Below, piece after piece: positions 1 through 10,295 of a stretch of DNA of 57,254 bases. Position 1 is the stretch's first letter; each line of letters starts with the position of its first letter. The notes under the pieces are model-generated. The model worked only from the letters and a program-made list of their open reading frames with translations. It was not told the DNA's origin and did not search any database. The DNA comes from Candidatus Coproplasma excrementigallinarum (lineage in GTDB: Bacteria > Bacillota > Clostridia > Christensenellales > Borkfalkiaceae). Made by a program: the position numbers and the translations under genes. Where the stretch lies: the NCBI GenBank assembly GCA_018714625.1, contig DVNE01000003.1:1-57254 (forward strand), read 5' to 3'.

Positions 1-798
1 AATGCAGAAAAAATATTGCGCATTAAAGATGAGATGAAAGACTACGATATGGCTTTTTTGCCTTATGCGGCGGCTTTCGATGGGGAAGAACCTACGCTTG
101 TGTACTTTCGTGAGCGCATTTTCCGCCGCTCGCTCGGCGTGAAGTGGCGCGGTGCGGTACACGAGGCGATAGAGCCTTTCGGCAGAATACTTTATTCCGA
201 TGCCTGCATTTATCATAAAAAATTGAAGTCTGGCAATTCATGCCGCAATCTGCGCATTTACCAGAAGCTGATTTCAGGCGGTAATACTCTCTCGAGCAGA
301 GATAAATTTTATTACGGCCGTGAGCTGATGTTTAATAAAATGTATTGCGAGAGCGTCGCGGTGCTCGAAAATTTTATTTTCGGTGAGGGCTGGGCGGAAA
401 ATAAGGCTGAAGCCTGCCTCGATTTATACTATGTGTATTCTGCTCTCGGAAATAAATCTAAGGCGGAGGGCGCGCTTGTAAGAAGTTTTACTTTTGCTCC
501 ACCCAAAAGTCAGGTCTGCTGCATACTCGGTGAAATCTTTTTTGAGCGTGGCGAACTTGAAGCGGCAAAGTACTGGTACAGTACTGCGGCAACACTTCCG
601 CAGAATATAAGAAGCGGAGCGTTTGTAAACCGCGATTATTGCGGATATATTCCGTTTATGCAACTCTGCGTCATATATGATAAGCTCGGCGATTATGAAA
701 AGGCGCGCGAATATAATGAACTTGCCGGAAGTGTAAAGCCGAACAGTAAAAGCTATCTTTACAATAAGCGTTACTTTGAAGGCAGACTATTGCCTTAA
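1..798 (+). CDS. Glycosyltransferase (GT2-like) C-terminal part with TPR-like region; 5' truncated by the window edge
   Basis: Frame is open from base 1 ([22 protein letters not shown]...); [13 protein letters not shown]-type motif followed by TPR-like helices; directly upstream of a collagen-like gene. Confidence 0.65.
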   Translation, partial: NAEKILRIKDEMKDYDMAFLPYAAAFDGEEPTLVYFRERIFRRSLGVKWRGAVHEAIEPFGRILYSDACIYHKKLKSGNSCRNLRIYQKLISGGNTLSSRDKFYYGRELMFNKMYCESVAVLENFIFGEGWAENKAEACLDLYYVYSALGNKSKAEGALVRSFTFAPPKSQVCCILGEIFFERGELEAAKYWYSTAATLPQNIRSGAFVNRDYCGYIPFMQLCVIYDKLGDYEKAREYNELAGSVKPNSKSYLYNKRYFEGRLLP

Positions 799-844
799 AA
801 GAATTAAAGGATTATTGATGATTAGCATTGTAAATTTATTTCGT

Positions 845-1849
<1,005 letters not shown>

Positions 1850-1937
1850 CAAGGTAAGAAAATAAATTATTTTAATTTTGTTGCAATTATTTAAAATATT
1901 TTATATTTAAAAGTTTGCGTATTGAATAATTTAAAAT

Positions 1938-1964
1938 AAGCTGCGGGCGTTCAGCCCGCAGCTT
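1938..1964. terminator. Intrinsic terminator hairpin after the collagen-like gene
   Basis: AAGCTGCGGGC gttca GCCCGCAGCTT perfect 11-bp stem. Confidence 0.75.
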
Positions 1965-2332
1965 TAACTATGTCTGCGCTTTATTTATAATATAAAATGT
2001 ATAGGTTCTGTACCGTTTGTATTTTGAACCTTCTTTTTATGTGAGCAAGGGGGTGTTTAATTGAGTGTTGTACTGATTTGCCTGGTGCCGAATATATTGT
2101 TTGGCGATAGTGTGTGTTTGTGTGCTACTGGTTTTTTTCTGACATCAATAATGCTTTACACGCATATAATGCTTATCAGGTTTGGCATATCTATCTTTAT
2201 AGCTGAATTAATAATTAATTTAGTACTGAGGAAGACTGATACTTTTGTTTATCTGAATTGACAAATACATTTTAAGTGCTTATGCTAAACCCTCAAAACA
2301 TTCTGATATACTGATGTAAGGGTTAATATGAT

Positions 2333-2377
2333 AAAAAGAAGACCCGCCTCCGAGCTGACTACTCAAAAGCGGGTTTT
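2333..2377 (-). terminator. Terminator of tRNA-Pro(AGG)
   Basis: Minus strand AACCCGC...GCGGGT followed by CTTCTTTTT. Confidence 0.55.
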
Positions 2378-2379
2378 CT

Positions 2380-2456
2380 TGGTTGAGGTGACGGGACTTG
2401 AACCCACGACCTTCTGGTCCCTAACCAGACGCGCTACCAAACTGCGCTACACCTCA
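2380..2456 (-). tRNA. tRNA-Pro, anticodon AGG
   Basis: Reverse complement TGAGGTG-TAGCGCAGTTTGGTAGCGCG-TCTGG TTAGGGA CCAGA-...GGGTTCAAGTCCC-CACCTCA-A-CCA; cloverleaf, 7-nt anticodon loop TTAGGGA, encoded CCA. Confidence 0.93.
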
Positions 2457-2769
2457 GTTCGTTCAAATGCGATAATTATTATACTTAAAGATTACAAAAT
2501 CTCCAAATGATTTTACCCCATTTTTGCAAATTTTTTTAAATAATTTATTGTGTGTGCCAGTTAAGCAATATATTTACATATCAAAAAGTATTTCTTTGGC
2601 GTGTAAAGTGATATTTTAGTATGCAAGTTGCGTCAAAAAAGTGATTTGGCCCGCTTTCTTGCTAAAATACTGACGTGCTTTGAGCTAAAAAATAAAAATC
2701 AAAGGAAAAAGTGTGCAATAACGCTTTTCTTTTTTTGAAATCTGTGATATATTGTAAAAGACATTTTTT

Positions 2770-2844
2770 GCAGGTGTCGCCTAGCGGTATGGCGTCAGCT
2801 TCCCAAGCTGATTTCGGCGGGTCCGACTCCCGTCACCTGCTCCA
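2770..2844 (+). tRNA. tRNA-Gly, anticodon CCC
   Basis: GCAGGTG...TCAGC TTCCCAA GCTGA...GGGTCCGACTCCC...CACCTGC-T-CCA. Confidence 0.93.
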
Positions 2845-2904
2845 AGTAGTTCTATAATACATTATATATAATGTGATAGGCCTGCACGAGCAGGCCTTAA
2901 ATAT

Positions 2905-2980
2905 CGAGGTGTAGCGCAGTTGGTAGCGCGCTTGGTTCGGGACCAAGAGGTCGTGGGTTCAAATCCCGTCGCCTCGACCA
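2905..2980 (+). tRNA. tRNA-Pro, anticodon CGG
   Basis: CGAGGTG...CTTGG TTCGGGA CCAAG...GGGTTCAAATCCC...CGCCTCG-A-CCA. Confidence 0.93.
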
Positions 2981-3300
2981 TAGCAGGTGATAGAGTTTAT
3001 CTTTATCGCCTGCTATTTCTATGCGAGGCAAAAAGGGATTTGAGGGGAGGCAAGTAAGCGTAGCTTGCGCAGGTCCGAGGGAACGACTGAGGACAAAACA
3101 GCGGATACCCGCTGTTTTCCGTGCGCGTCCGCCCAAGGCGCAAACCCGTCGCCTCGACCATAGCAGGTGATAGAGTTTATCTTTATCGCCTGCTATTTCT
3201 ATGCGAGGCAAAAAGTGATTTGAGGGGAGGCAAGCAAGCGTAGCTTGCGCAGGTCCGAGGGAACGACCGAGGACAAAACAGCGGATACCCGCTGTTTTCC
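2965..3300. repeat. Tandem direct repeat: 156-bp copies 2965-3120 and 3145-3300, period 180, 3 mismatches, starting with the 3' 16 bp of tRNA-Pro(CGG)
   Basis: CCCGTCGCCTCGACCATAGCAGGTGATAG...AAAACAGCGGATACCCGCTGTTTTCC appears twice. Confidence 0.95.
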
Positions 3301-3392
3301 ATAGTTTGAACTGCAGAATGGGCAAACTACGCTGTTGACAACTAATTGTCTGTATGATAAAATAATTTTGCATAAAAGGGGGAGTAATTTCA

Positions 3393-3812
3393 ATGGAATT
3401 TGAAGAAATTTCCAAAGACTTGCAAGAAACTTTTTTAAGACTTTATAAAGAAAATTTAAATATTTGTGAAAGTATTTTGGAGGATGATCGTTGGATTTAT
3501 CCTATTCTCCGTATTAATAGTGCGTCTGAGCCTAAGCTCATTTCTATGCAAAGTCAAGATAATAAGGCTGATTTTGACATAATGATTAAAAAAGTAAAGG
3601 AAATTCTTAATTCTCAATCATTTGATACAGCGTCGTTGTCTTATAGTTCTTCTTCTGTTTTAAAAAATTCAGATGCGTTAGTGACTTATCTTGTTGATAA
3701 GAGCGGAGTTGGCGCTCTATATTTTACAGCATACCATTTTAAAGGATTGTTAAAGAAAAAAGTCGTTTTTGACAAGCATCTTCTAGGGGCAGTTATTGAT
3801 AATGCTTTGTAG
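3393..3812 (+). CDS. Hypothetical protein (139 aa)
   Basis: Good RBS (GGGGGAG) before ATG; AT-rich; followed by a terminator-like hairpin at 3875-3906; no family recognised. Confidence 0.6.
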   Translation: MEFEEISKDLQETFLRLYKENLNICESILEDDRWIYPILRINSASEPKLISMQSQDNKADFDIMIKKVKEILNSQSFDTASLSYSSSSVLKNSDALVTYLVDKSGVGALYFTAYHFKGLLKKKVVFDKHLLGAVIDNAL

Positions 3813-3874
3813 AAGTTAGTGAGGCGTGTTTGCTTTTTTGCTTGTTCAGGGTAGATTTTTATACGCTAAAATCA

Positions 3875-3912
3875 TAGCAGGCGATAGTATGGTCTATCGC
3901 CTGCTGTTTTTA
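3875..3912 (+). terminator. Terminator hairpin related to those in the tandem repeat
   Basis: TAGCAGGCGATAG tatggt CTATCGCCTGCTG TTTTTAT. Confidence 0.65.
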
Positions 3913-4040
3913 TATAGTTTTAACCCTCTTCCGCACAGCAGAGGCTTTTTCTTCACATTGAAGTTTATAGCTCGGCTTTATTAAGTGTCATTTAAGAAAT
4001 GTTCAGTTTACCAAACATTATAATTACAGTAATATTACTT

Positions 4041-4787
4041 TCACTTGTTTATGATATTTATTCCCTGCGCATTAAGCTCCTGGGCATCACTGTCGCCAAG
4101 ATTGGAAATGACGGCGTCGTAAGAGGCCAGAGGCATAGTCTGGTAGGGTGCTTCAAGGCTGAACTTTGTTCTGTCGGCAATCAGGTATCGCAGTTTACTC
4201 TGCTCAAACGCTGTTCTTTTGATGATGGCCGTATCCAGCGACTGCTCAAAAGCCGCTTTATTGCTTATTGCTGCGCATGACGATAGCATAAGGTCAATTT
4301 TAATTCTTTGCAACATATTGCAGGTAATGCTTCCCGTTACAGAGTTTGTATTGAAGTGTACTTCACCGCCCGGCATAAAAAGCGTTACATCTTTTTTTTG
4401 CGATAGCTTTGTAGCTATCTGTAATCCGTTTGTAATAATCGTTTTATGGGTAAGGTTCATTCTCTCCGCAAGTGCAAGGCAGGTGGAGGAGTTGTCTATA
4501 AATACTGTCTGAAAATCAGGCAGGTGCTCGAGTGCGACAGAGGCCGTAAGTTCCTTTTCCTTGGCGTTTTTTTCCAGCCTTATAAATATAGAGACTTCGT
4601 TTGAATTTTCAACATAGATTGCTCCGCCGTGGCTGCGTTCAAGCATTCCAAGCTTTTGCATATCCACAAGGTCGCGGCGTACGGTTGCCGGACTGACGAA
4701 GAGGTATTCGGCAAGTTCCTTTACTTTGGCGCTCTGTTTTTCTTTAAGGTATTCGGCTATCTTCTTGTAACGCTCGTTTGTCAGCAT
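4041..4787 (-). CDS. DeoR/GlpR-family transcriptional regulator
   Basis: N-terminal MLTNERYKKIAEYLKEKQSAKVKELAEYLFVSPATVRRDLVDMQKLGMLERSHGGA HTH; start set by GGAGG RBS; divergent from rhamnose genes. Confidence 0.9.
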   Translation of the reverse strand: MLTNERYKKIAEYLKEKQSAKVKELAEYLFVSPATVRRDLVDMQKLGMLERSHGGAIYVENSNEVSIFIRLEKNAKEKELTASVALEHLPDFQTVFIDNSSTCLALAERMNLTHKTIITNGLQIATKLSQKKDVTLFMPGGEVHFNTNSVTGSITCNMLQRIKIDLMLSSCAAISNKAAFEQSLDTAIIKRTAFEQSKLRYLIADRTKFSLEAPYQTMPLASYDAVISNLGDSDAQELNAQGINIINK

Positions 4788-5003
4788 AACATTCCTCCGC
4801 TGTATGTTCATTTTTGATTATTTGTGATTGTATTATAGCAATCAAATGCAATGTTGTCAATTTTTCAATTAAATTTGCACAAATATTGACAATAATTGTT
4901 TTATGTATTACTCTAAAGGAGAAGAAAATATAAAGAAATTAAAAATTTGGTTCATTTTTTTTGTTTAAAATTTTAAGGTCTTGCGGCCGAGGGGGGATGA
5001 AGT

Positions 5004-7556
5004 ATGTTGAAAATCAGTCGCTTTGCATGCGAAAATCTTGATGCAGGATGCGTGACCGATAATCCGTCTCCGAGGTTTTCTTTTTCTCTGGAGGCCGACG
5101 ACAGAGACGTAAAACTCGAAAATGCCGAAATAAAACTCGGCGACTGGACTTTTAAAACAACGGAGCAGATTGCCATACCATACACAGGCAAACCTCTTCA
5201 GCCTTTTTCGGTATATAAAGCCACGATTTCAGCAGAGGACAACAGAGGCGAAACTGCCTTTGCTGAAGTCTTTTTTGAAACGGGACGAATGGGAATGCCC
5301 TGGGCGGGTCAGTGGATAACAGACGGCTCTTATATATTTAAGGAAAAGAGAGTTTCGCCCGTTCCAATGCTTTTCAGAAGGCAGGTAAATGTAAGCCGCA
5401 GGGTTGCTTCCGCCAGAATATACGCCACGGCGATGGGCATTTATGAAATAACAGTTAACGGCAAAAAGGTGGGTGACAGGTATTTTGCCCCCGGATTTAC
5501 CTCGTATAAGCACACGCTTCAGTATCAGACTTACGATGTCACGGATCTGCTTGCGGCAGAAAACCGCATTGATGTCGCGGTTGCGGGCGGATGGGCGGTA
5601 GGCTCGTTCGTTTTCACGCGCAAAAATAGAATAACAGCTGACAGGCAGGCTCTTCTTTTTGAACTTCGGATAAAGTATACCGACGGCACGGAAGAGGTTA
5701 TCGCCTCGGACGGCTCCTGGTCTGTCACTACCGGCGGAAATTACAGAATGGCCGACATATACGACGGCGAAACATATGATGCAAGCATTGATACGGACAG
5801 CGCGAAGTGGGAAAAGGCTGCCGTTGAAAGGCTGCGCGTGCATCCCGATATAGTGGCGGATTTCGGTGCGCCCGTTCGTGCGCACGAAAAGATGCTCCCC
5901 GTCTCCTGTAAAAAAGCCCCTTCAGGCGAACTGATATATGATTTCGGGCAGAACTTTGCGGGCGTTATCTGTGCAAAACTCAGCGGCAAAAAGGGGCAGA
6001 AGGTAGTATTCCGTCATGCCGAGATTTTAAAGGAAAACGGAGAACTCTGCACAGAACCGCTCCGTTCAGCCAAAGCAACTGCAACCTATATATGCCGCGA
6101 CGGGGAACAGCAATATTCTCCCCGCTTCACCTATATGGGTTTCAGGTATGTGGGCGTCAGCGGAATAGAGGAGGATAGTCTGGAACTGTCTGCCCTTGCG
6201 CTCTATTCTGATTTGCGCCGCACGGGCATGTTTGAATGTTCAGACGTAATGCTCAATAAATTGCAGAGCAACATCATATGGGGCGCAAAGTCCAATTTCA
6301 TGGACATACCCACGGACTGCCCCCAGCGCGACGAGCGTATGGGCTGGACGGGCGATATAGCCGTGTTCGGCTCTACTGCGTGCTATAACTTCGATATGTC
6401 GCTGTTTCTTGAAAAATGGCTGAACGACGTGCGCTCGGAACAGCTCAGGACGGGCGGCATACCCAATACTGTGCCCGTTCAGGGGTACGGTTTTCCTGCC
6501 ACCATGCCCGTTATGGCGGTGGATTTCTGGGGCGACGCCTGCATACTCGTTCCGTGGGCGGAGTATATGGCCCGCGGAGATAAGGCGCTGCTTAAAAGAA
6601 TGTATCCCACTATGAAGAAGTATGTGGATGCGTGCAGGTTCTGGGCCAGCTTCGGCATAGGCAAGGGCAGGTATATCTGGCACACCCCCGCAGTACTTCA
6701 TTTCGGCGACTGGATAGCTCCCGACGTCTCTAAAATGTCGCAGTGGCAGGCGAGAAGCCGCTGGACGGCCACAGCCAGCCTTGCAAACACAAGCGGACTG
6801 CTTTCAAAGATTGCAGGTCTGCTCGGATATGCTTCGGACGAAAAGAAGTATTCTGAACTCAGCGCAAAGGTGGCCGACGCCTACGAGAGCGTTTTTACAG
6901 ACGGCAACGGCAGGCTGAAGAACGAATTTCAGACTGCATATGTGCTGCCTCTTCACTATAAGATGTTCAGAGAGCAGACGCAGCCCAAGGCGGCGGATAA
7001 TCTTGCCGCCCTTGTCGAGCGTTCTGATTATTGCATAGCAACTGGTTTCCCCGGCACGCCGTACATTCTGTTCGCGCTTGCCGATAACGGTCACAGCGCC
7101 GAGGCGTTCAGAATGCTCTTCAATACAAAGTGTCCTTCGTGGCTTTTCGAGGTCAAAGCGGGCGCTACAACAATCTGGGAGCGCTGGGACGCATTGAAGG
7201 AGGACGGTTCGTCAAACTTCGGCGAGGATGACGGAACGGGCGGAATGGTATCTTTCAATCACTATGCCAGCGGTGCCGTGGGCGACTTTTTGTATCGCCG
7301 CATACTCGGCATAGAGGCCGTTGAGGCAGGTTATAAAAAATTCCGCATAGCGCCGCTTGCGGGCAGCGGACTGAGTTTTGCAAAGGGCTATACAGAGACG
7401 CCTTACGGCCTTGTAGCTTGCGAATGGAAAGAAGACGGCGGTAAATTTACGCTCAGGGCAAAAGTTCCCGTGAATACGGAGTGCGAGGTTGTTCTTCCGA
7501 ACGGCGTTTCATATGAAGTCGGCAGCGGCGAGTATGAGTTTAGTTGCGAAGCGTAA
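5004..7556 (+). CDS. Alpha-L-rhamnosidase (GH78), no signal peptide apparent
   Basis: Characteristic DIPTDCPQRDERMGWTGD motif and family-wide similarity; next to rhaBAD-type genes. Confidence 0.93.
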   Translation: MLKISRFACENLDAGCVTDNPSPRFSFSLEADDRDVKLENAEIKLGDWTFKTTEQIAIPYTGKPLQPFSVYKATISAEDNRGETAFAEVFFETGRMGMPWAGQWITDGSYIFKEKRVSPVPMLFRRQVNVSRRVASARIYATAMGIYEITVNGKKVGDRYFAPGFTSYKHTLQYQTYDVTDLLAAENRIDVAVAGGWAVGSFVFTRKNRITADRQALLFELRIKYTDGTEEVIASDGSWSVTTGGNYRMADIYDGETYDASIDTDSAKWEKAAVERLRVHPDIVADFGAPVRAHEKMLPVSCKKAPSGELIYDFGQNFAGVICAKLSGKKGQKVVFRHAEILKENGELCTEPLRSAKATATYICRDGEQQYSPRFTYMGFRYVGVSGIEEDSLELSALALYSDLRRTGMFECSDVMLNKLQSNIIWGAKSNFMDIPTDCPQRDERMGWTGDIAVFGSTACYNFDMSLFLEKWLNDVRSEQLRTGGIPNTVPVQGYGFPATMPVMAVDFWGDACILVPWAEYMARGDKALLKRMYPTMKKYVDACRFWASFGIGKGRYIWHTPAVLHFGDWIAPDVSKMSQWQARSRWTATASLANTSGLLSKIAGLLGYASDEKKYSELSAKVADAYESVFTDGNGRLKNEFQTAYVLPLHYKMFREQTQPKAADNLAALVERSDYCIATGFPGTPYILFALADNGHSAEAFRMLFNTKCPSWLFEVKAGATTIWERWDALKEDGSSNFGEDDGTGGMVSFNHYASGAVGDFLYRRILGIEAVEAGYKKFRIAPLAGSGLSFAKGYTETPYGLVACEWKEDGGKFTLRAKVPVNTECEVVLPNGVSYEVGSGEYEFSCEA

Positions 7557-7675
7557 ATTTTTCTGCGCATAAAGTTTTTTACGGCAAGGACTGCTTTTTC
7601 AAAGACTGCTCGTCCTGCTTAAGCGGCGCAAAGCGCCATATATAATATAATGTTTGCTCAAAGGAGCGGAAGAAT

Positions 7676-9049
7676 ATGGATTATTCACTCGCGATAGATA
7701 TAGGCGCGTCTTCCGGTCGCCATATTTTGGGACATCTGGAGGACGGAAAGATTGTAACTGAAGAGATTTACCGTTTCCCCAATCTTCCCGACGAAATCGA
7801 AGGACACTATGTATGGAATACAGAGAGACTGTTTGCAGAGATATTGAACGGCCTGAAGAGGGCCGCTGAGATAGGCAAAATCCCCTCTTCCGTGGGGATA
7901 GATACCTGGGCGGTGGACTATGCGCTGCTCGATAAGGACTGCAAACTCATACCGCCTGTGTTCAGTTACAGAGACGGAAGAACAGAGGGAGTGACCGATA
8001 AATTGCACAGCCGTATACCATTTGAAGAGCTGTACTCCCGCACGGGCATACAGTTTCAGCCATTTAATACGGTATATCAGCTATACGCGGATAAACTTTC
8101 GGGCAGGCTGCAAAATGCCGAACATATGCTTATGTTGCCCGACTACTTTCATTTCCTGCTGACGGGAGTTATGAGGCAGGAATACACAAATGCGACATCT
8201 ACGGGTATGGTCTCCGCACTCGGGCATACCTGGGACGAAAAGATTATAGAGGCGGCAGGCCTTGATAAAAAGCTGTTCAGACCACTCAGTCAGCCTGGGG
8301 AGACGGTGGGCGAGTTCTCTGACGAGGTGGCGGCCGCGGTCGGGTACAGGGCAAAAGTTATTTTGCCTGCAACGCACGATACGGCTTCGGCAGTGCTGGC
8401 CGCACCGCTTTCGGGTGTAGCGCCGTATATCTCATCGGGTACATGGTCGCTGCTCGGCATAGAGCAACCTTTTGCGCATACTGACAAGGACAGCATGAGC
8501 TTCAATTATTCAAACGAGGGCAGCACAAATTATTCATTCAGGTTCCAGAAAAATATAATGGGGCTTTGGATGATACAGCAGGTGCGCCACGACCTCGGCG
8601 ACAGTTATTCTTTTTCCGAACTTGCCGACCTTGCCCGCGCAAACCCCACGGATATAGTGGTTGACGCAAACGACGGCAGGTTCCTTGCGCCTGAAAGCAT
8701 GCTTGAAGAGGTGCACGCGGCGGCAGGCCGTCAGCTTACCGTAGGGCAGACGGCGTACTGCATTTTCAACAGCCTTGCAAAGTGCTATGCGCAGTCGCTT
8801 GAGGAACTTGAAAGCATTACAGGTGAAAAGTACGATACTCTTTATATAATAGGCGGAGGGTGCAAAAACGGACTGTTGAACGAACTTACAGCCAAAGAGA
8901 CAGGCAAGCGCGTTGTAACAGGTCCCTCGGAGGCCACAGCCATAGGCAATCTCGTCATGCAGATGACGGGTAAAAAACAGATAAAAAATAAGGACGAGGC
9001 AAGAGAACTCATCCGCAATTCATTCGATATATCGGAGGTTGTTTTATGA
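7676..9049 (+). CDS. rhaB: Rhamnulokinase
   Basis: FGGY kinase DYSLAIDIGASSGRHI, ISSGTWSLLG, IGGGCKNGLLNELTA; context. Confidence 0.93.
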   Translation: MDYSLAIDIGASSGRHILGHLEDGKIVTEEIYRFPNLPDEIEGHYVWNTERLFAEILNGLKRAAEIGKIPSSVGIDTWAVDYALLDKDCKLIPPVFSYRDGRTEGVTDKLHSRIPFEELYSRTGIQFQPFNTVYQLYADKLSGRLQNAEHMLMLPDYFHFLLTGVMRQEYTNATSTGMVSALGHTWDEKIIEAAGLDKKLFRPLSQPGETVGEFSDEVAAAVGYRAKVILPATHDTASAVLAAPLSGVAPYISSGTWSLLGIEQPFAHTDKDSMSFNYSNEGSTNYSFRFQKNIMGLWMIQQVRHDLGDSYSFSELADLARANPTDIVVDANDGRFLAPESMLEEVHAAAGRQLTVGQTAYCIFNSLAKCYAQSLEELESITGEKYDTLYIIGGGCKNGLLNELTAKETGKRVVTGPSEATAIGNLVMQMTGKKQIKNKDEARELIRNSFDISEVVL

Positions 9050-10293
9050 TAAAAGAATTGTACGCGGCAGCAAAAAAATTGTATGCGGCACAAGGAATTG
9101 ATACCGAGGCGGCTATTGAGAAGCTTGCTGAAATTCCCGTATCAATCCATTGCTGGCAGGGCGATGACGTAATCGGACTTGACGGAGGCGGCTCTCTTTC
9201 GGGCGGCATTCAGACGACGGGCAACTACCCTGGCAGAGCGAGAAATTTTGAAGAGCTCACAGCCGACATAAAGAAGGCTTTTTCCCTGATGCCGGGCAAA
9301 AAGCGCCTCAACCTGCACGCAAGCTATGCAATACTTAACGGCGAAAAGGTGGACAGAGATGCCTATCGTCCCGAACACTTTGCTCCCTGGGTAAAGTTTG
9401 CAAAGGAGCAGGGGATTGCGGGCATAGACTTCAACCCCACAATGTTCTCGCATAAGAATGTAAAGGACGGGCTTACGCTCTCCTCGCCCGACGCAAAAAT
9501 AAGAAAATTCTGGGTAGACCACTGCATAGCCTGCCTTAAGATTGCAGAATATTTTGCAGACGAGTTCAAAAGCCCCTGCCTTGTGAATATCTGGATACCC
9601 GACGGCTTCAAGGATGTTCCCGCAGACAGGCTGACGCCGAGATTAAGGCTCAAAGACAGCCTCGACAAGATACTCGCCTGCGGGTACGACAGAAACAAGG
9701 TTGTAGTGGCGGTAGAAAGCAAGGTGTTCGGCATAGGCGTGGAAAGCTACACGGTCGGCTCCAACGAGTTCTATCAGAACTATGCGGCAAAGAACAACAT
9801 CTGCTGTCTTCTGGATAACGGACACTATCACCCCCTGGAGTATGTGTCCGATAAAATTCCTGCGCTGCTTGCCTTCTACGATAAGCTCGCGCTGCACGTA
9901 ACGCGCGGCGTAAGGTGGGACAGTGACCATGTCGTGTTGTTCGAGGACGAGCTCAAGGAAATTGCAAAGGAAATCGTGCGCAACAATGCCATAGATAAGG
10001 TGATGATAGGGCTTGACTACTTCGACGCAAGCATAAACAGGCTTTCGGCGTGGGTTACAGGTCAGCGTGCAATGGAGAGGGCGCTTTTGTACGCGCTGCT
10101 CATAGATAACGAAAAGTTGCGCAAGCTTCAGGACGAGAGCAGATTTACCGAGCTTATGGTTGCACAGGAAGAGGTAAAGGATATGCCCTTCGGCGCGGTA
10201 TGGATGGAATATCTTTCAAGGCAGGGACTTGAAGAGGACTATATTACCGGAATTAAAGAATACGAAAAAGAAATTTTAAAAGAGAGGCTATAA
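9046..10293 (+). CDS. rhaA: L-rhamnose isomerase
   Basis: IPVSIHCWQGDDVIGLD, LHASYAI, GIDFNPTMFSHKNVKDGLTLSSPD; overlaps rhaB stop. Confidence 0.95.
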   Translation: MIKELYAAAKKLYAAQGIDTEAAIEKLAEIPVSIHCWQGDDVIGLDGGGSLSGGIQTTGNYPGRARNFEELTADIKKAFSLMPGKKRLNLHASYAILNGEKVDRDAYRPEHFAPWVKFAKEQGIAGIDFNPTMFSHKNVKDGLTLSSPDAKIRKFWVDHCIACLKIAEYFADEFKSPCLVNIWIPDGFKDVPADRLTPRLRLKDSLDKILACGYDRNKVVVAVESKVFGIGVESYTVGSNEFYQNYAAKNNICCLLDNGHYHPLEYVSDKIPALLAFYDKLALHVTRGVRWDSDHVVLFEDELKEIAKEIVRNNAIDKVMIGLDYFDASINRLSAWVTGQRAMERALLYALLIDNEKLRKLQDESRFTELMVAQEEVKDMPFGAVWMEYLSRQGLEEDYITGIKEYEKEILKERL

Positions 10294-10295
10294 TT

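Noticed and set aside
2061-2261. 66-aa hydrophobic ORF
   Set aside because: No convincing RBS or family; cannot be supported as a gene from the sequence alone.
2328-2510. 60-aa ORF over tRNA-Pro(AGG)
   Set aside because: Translation of the tRNA's opposite strand (VEVTGLEPTTFWSLTRRATKLRYTS), a well-known spurious protein pattern.
2859-2874. ACATTATATATAATGT perfect palindrome between tRNA-Gly and tRNA-Pro
   Set aside because: Pure AT palindrome in an AT-rich spacer next to an AGGCCTGC hairpin; likely a spacer or weak terminator, too little information to call an operator.
2897-3415. 172-aa minus-strand ORF (..RRRDLNPRPLGPEPSALPTALHLDI)
   Set aside because: Spurious antisense translation of tRNA-Pro(CGG) and of the 156-bp tandem repeat; the internal protein duplication is explained by the DNA repeat.
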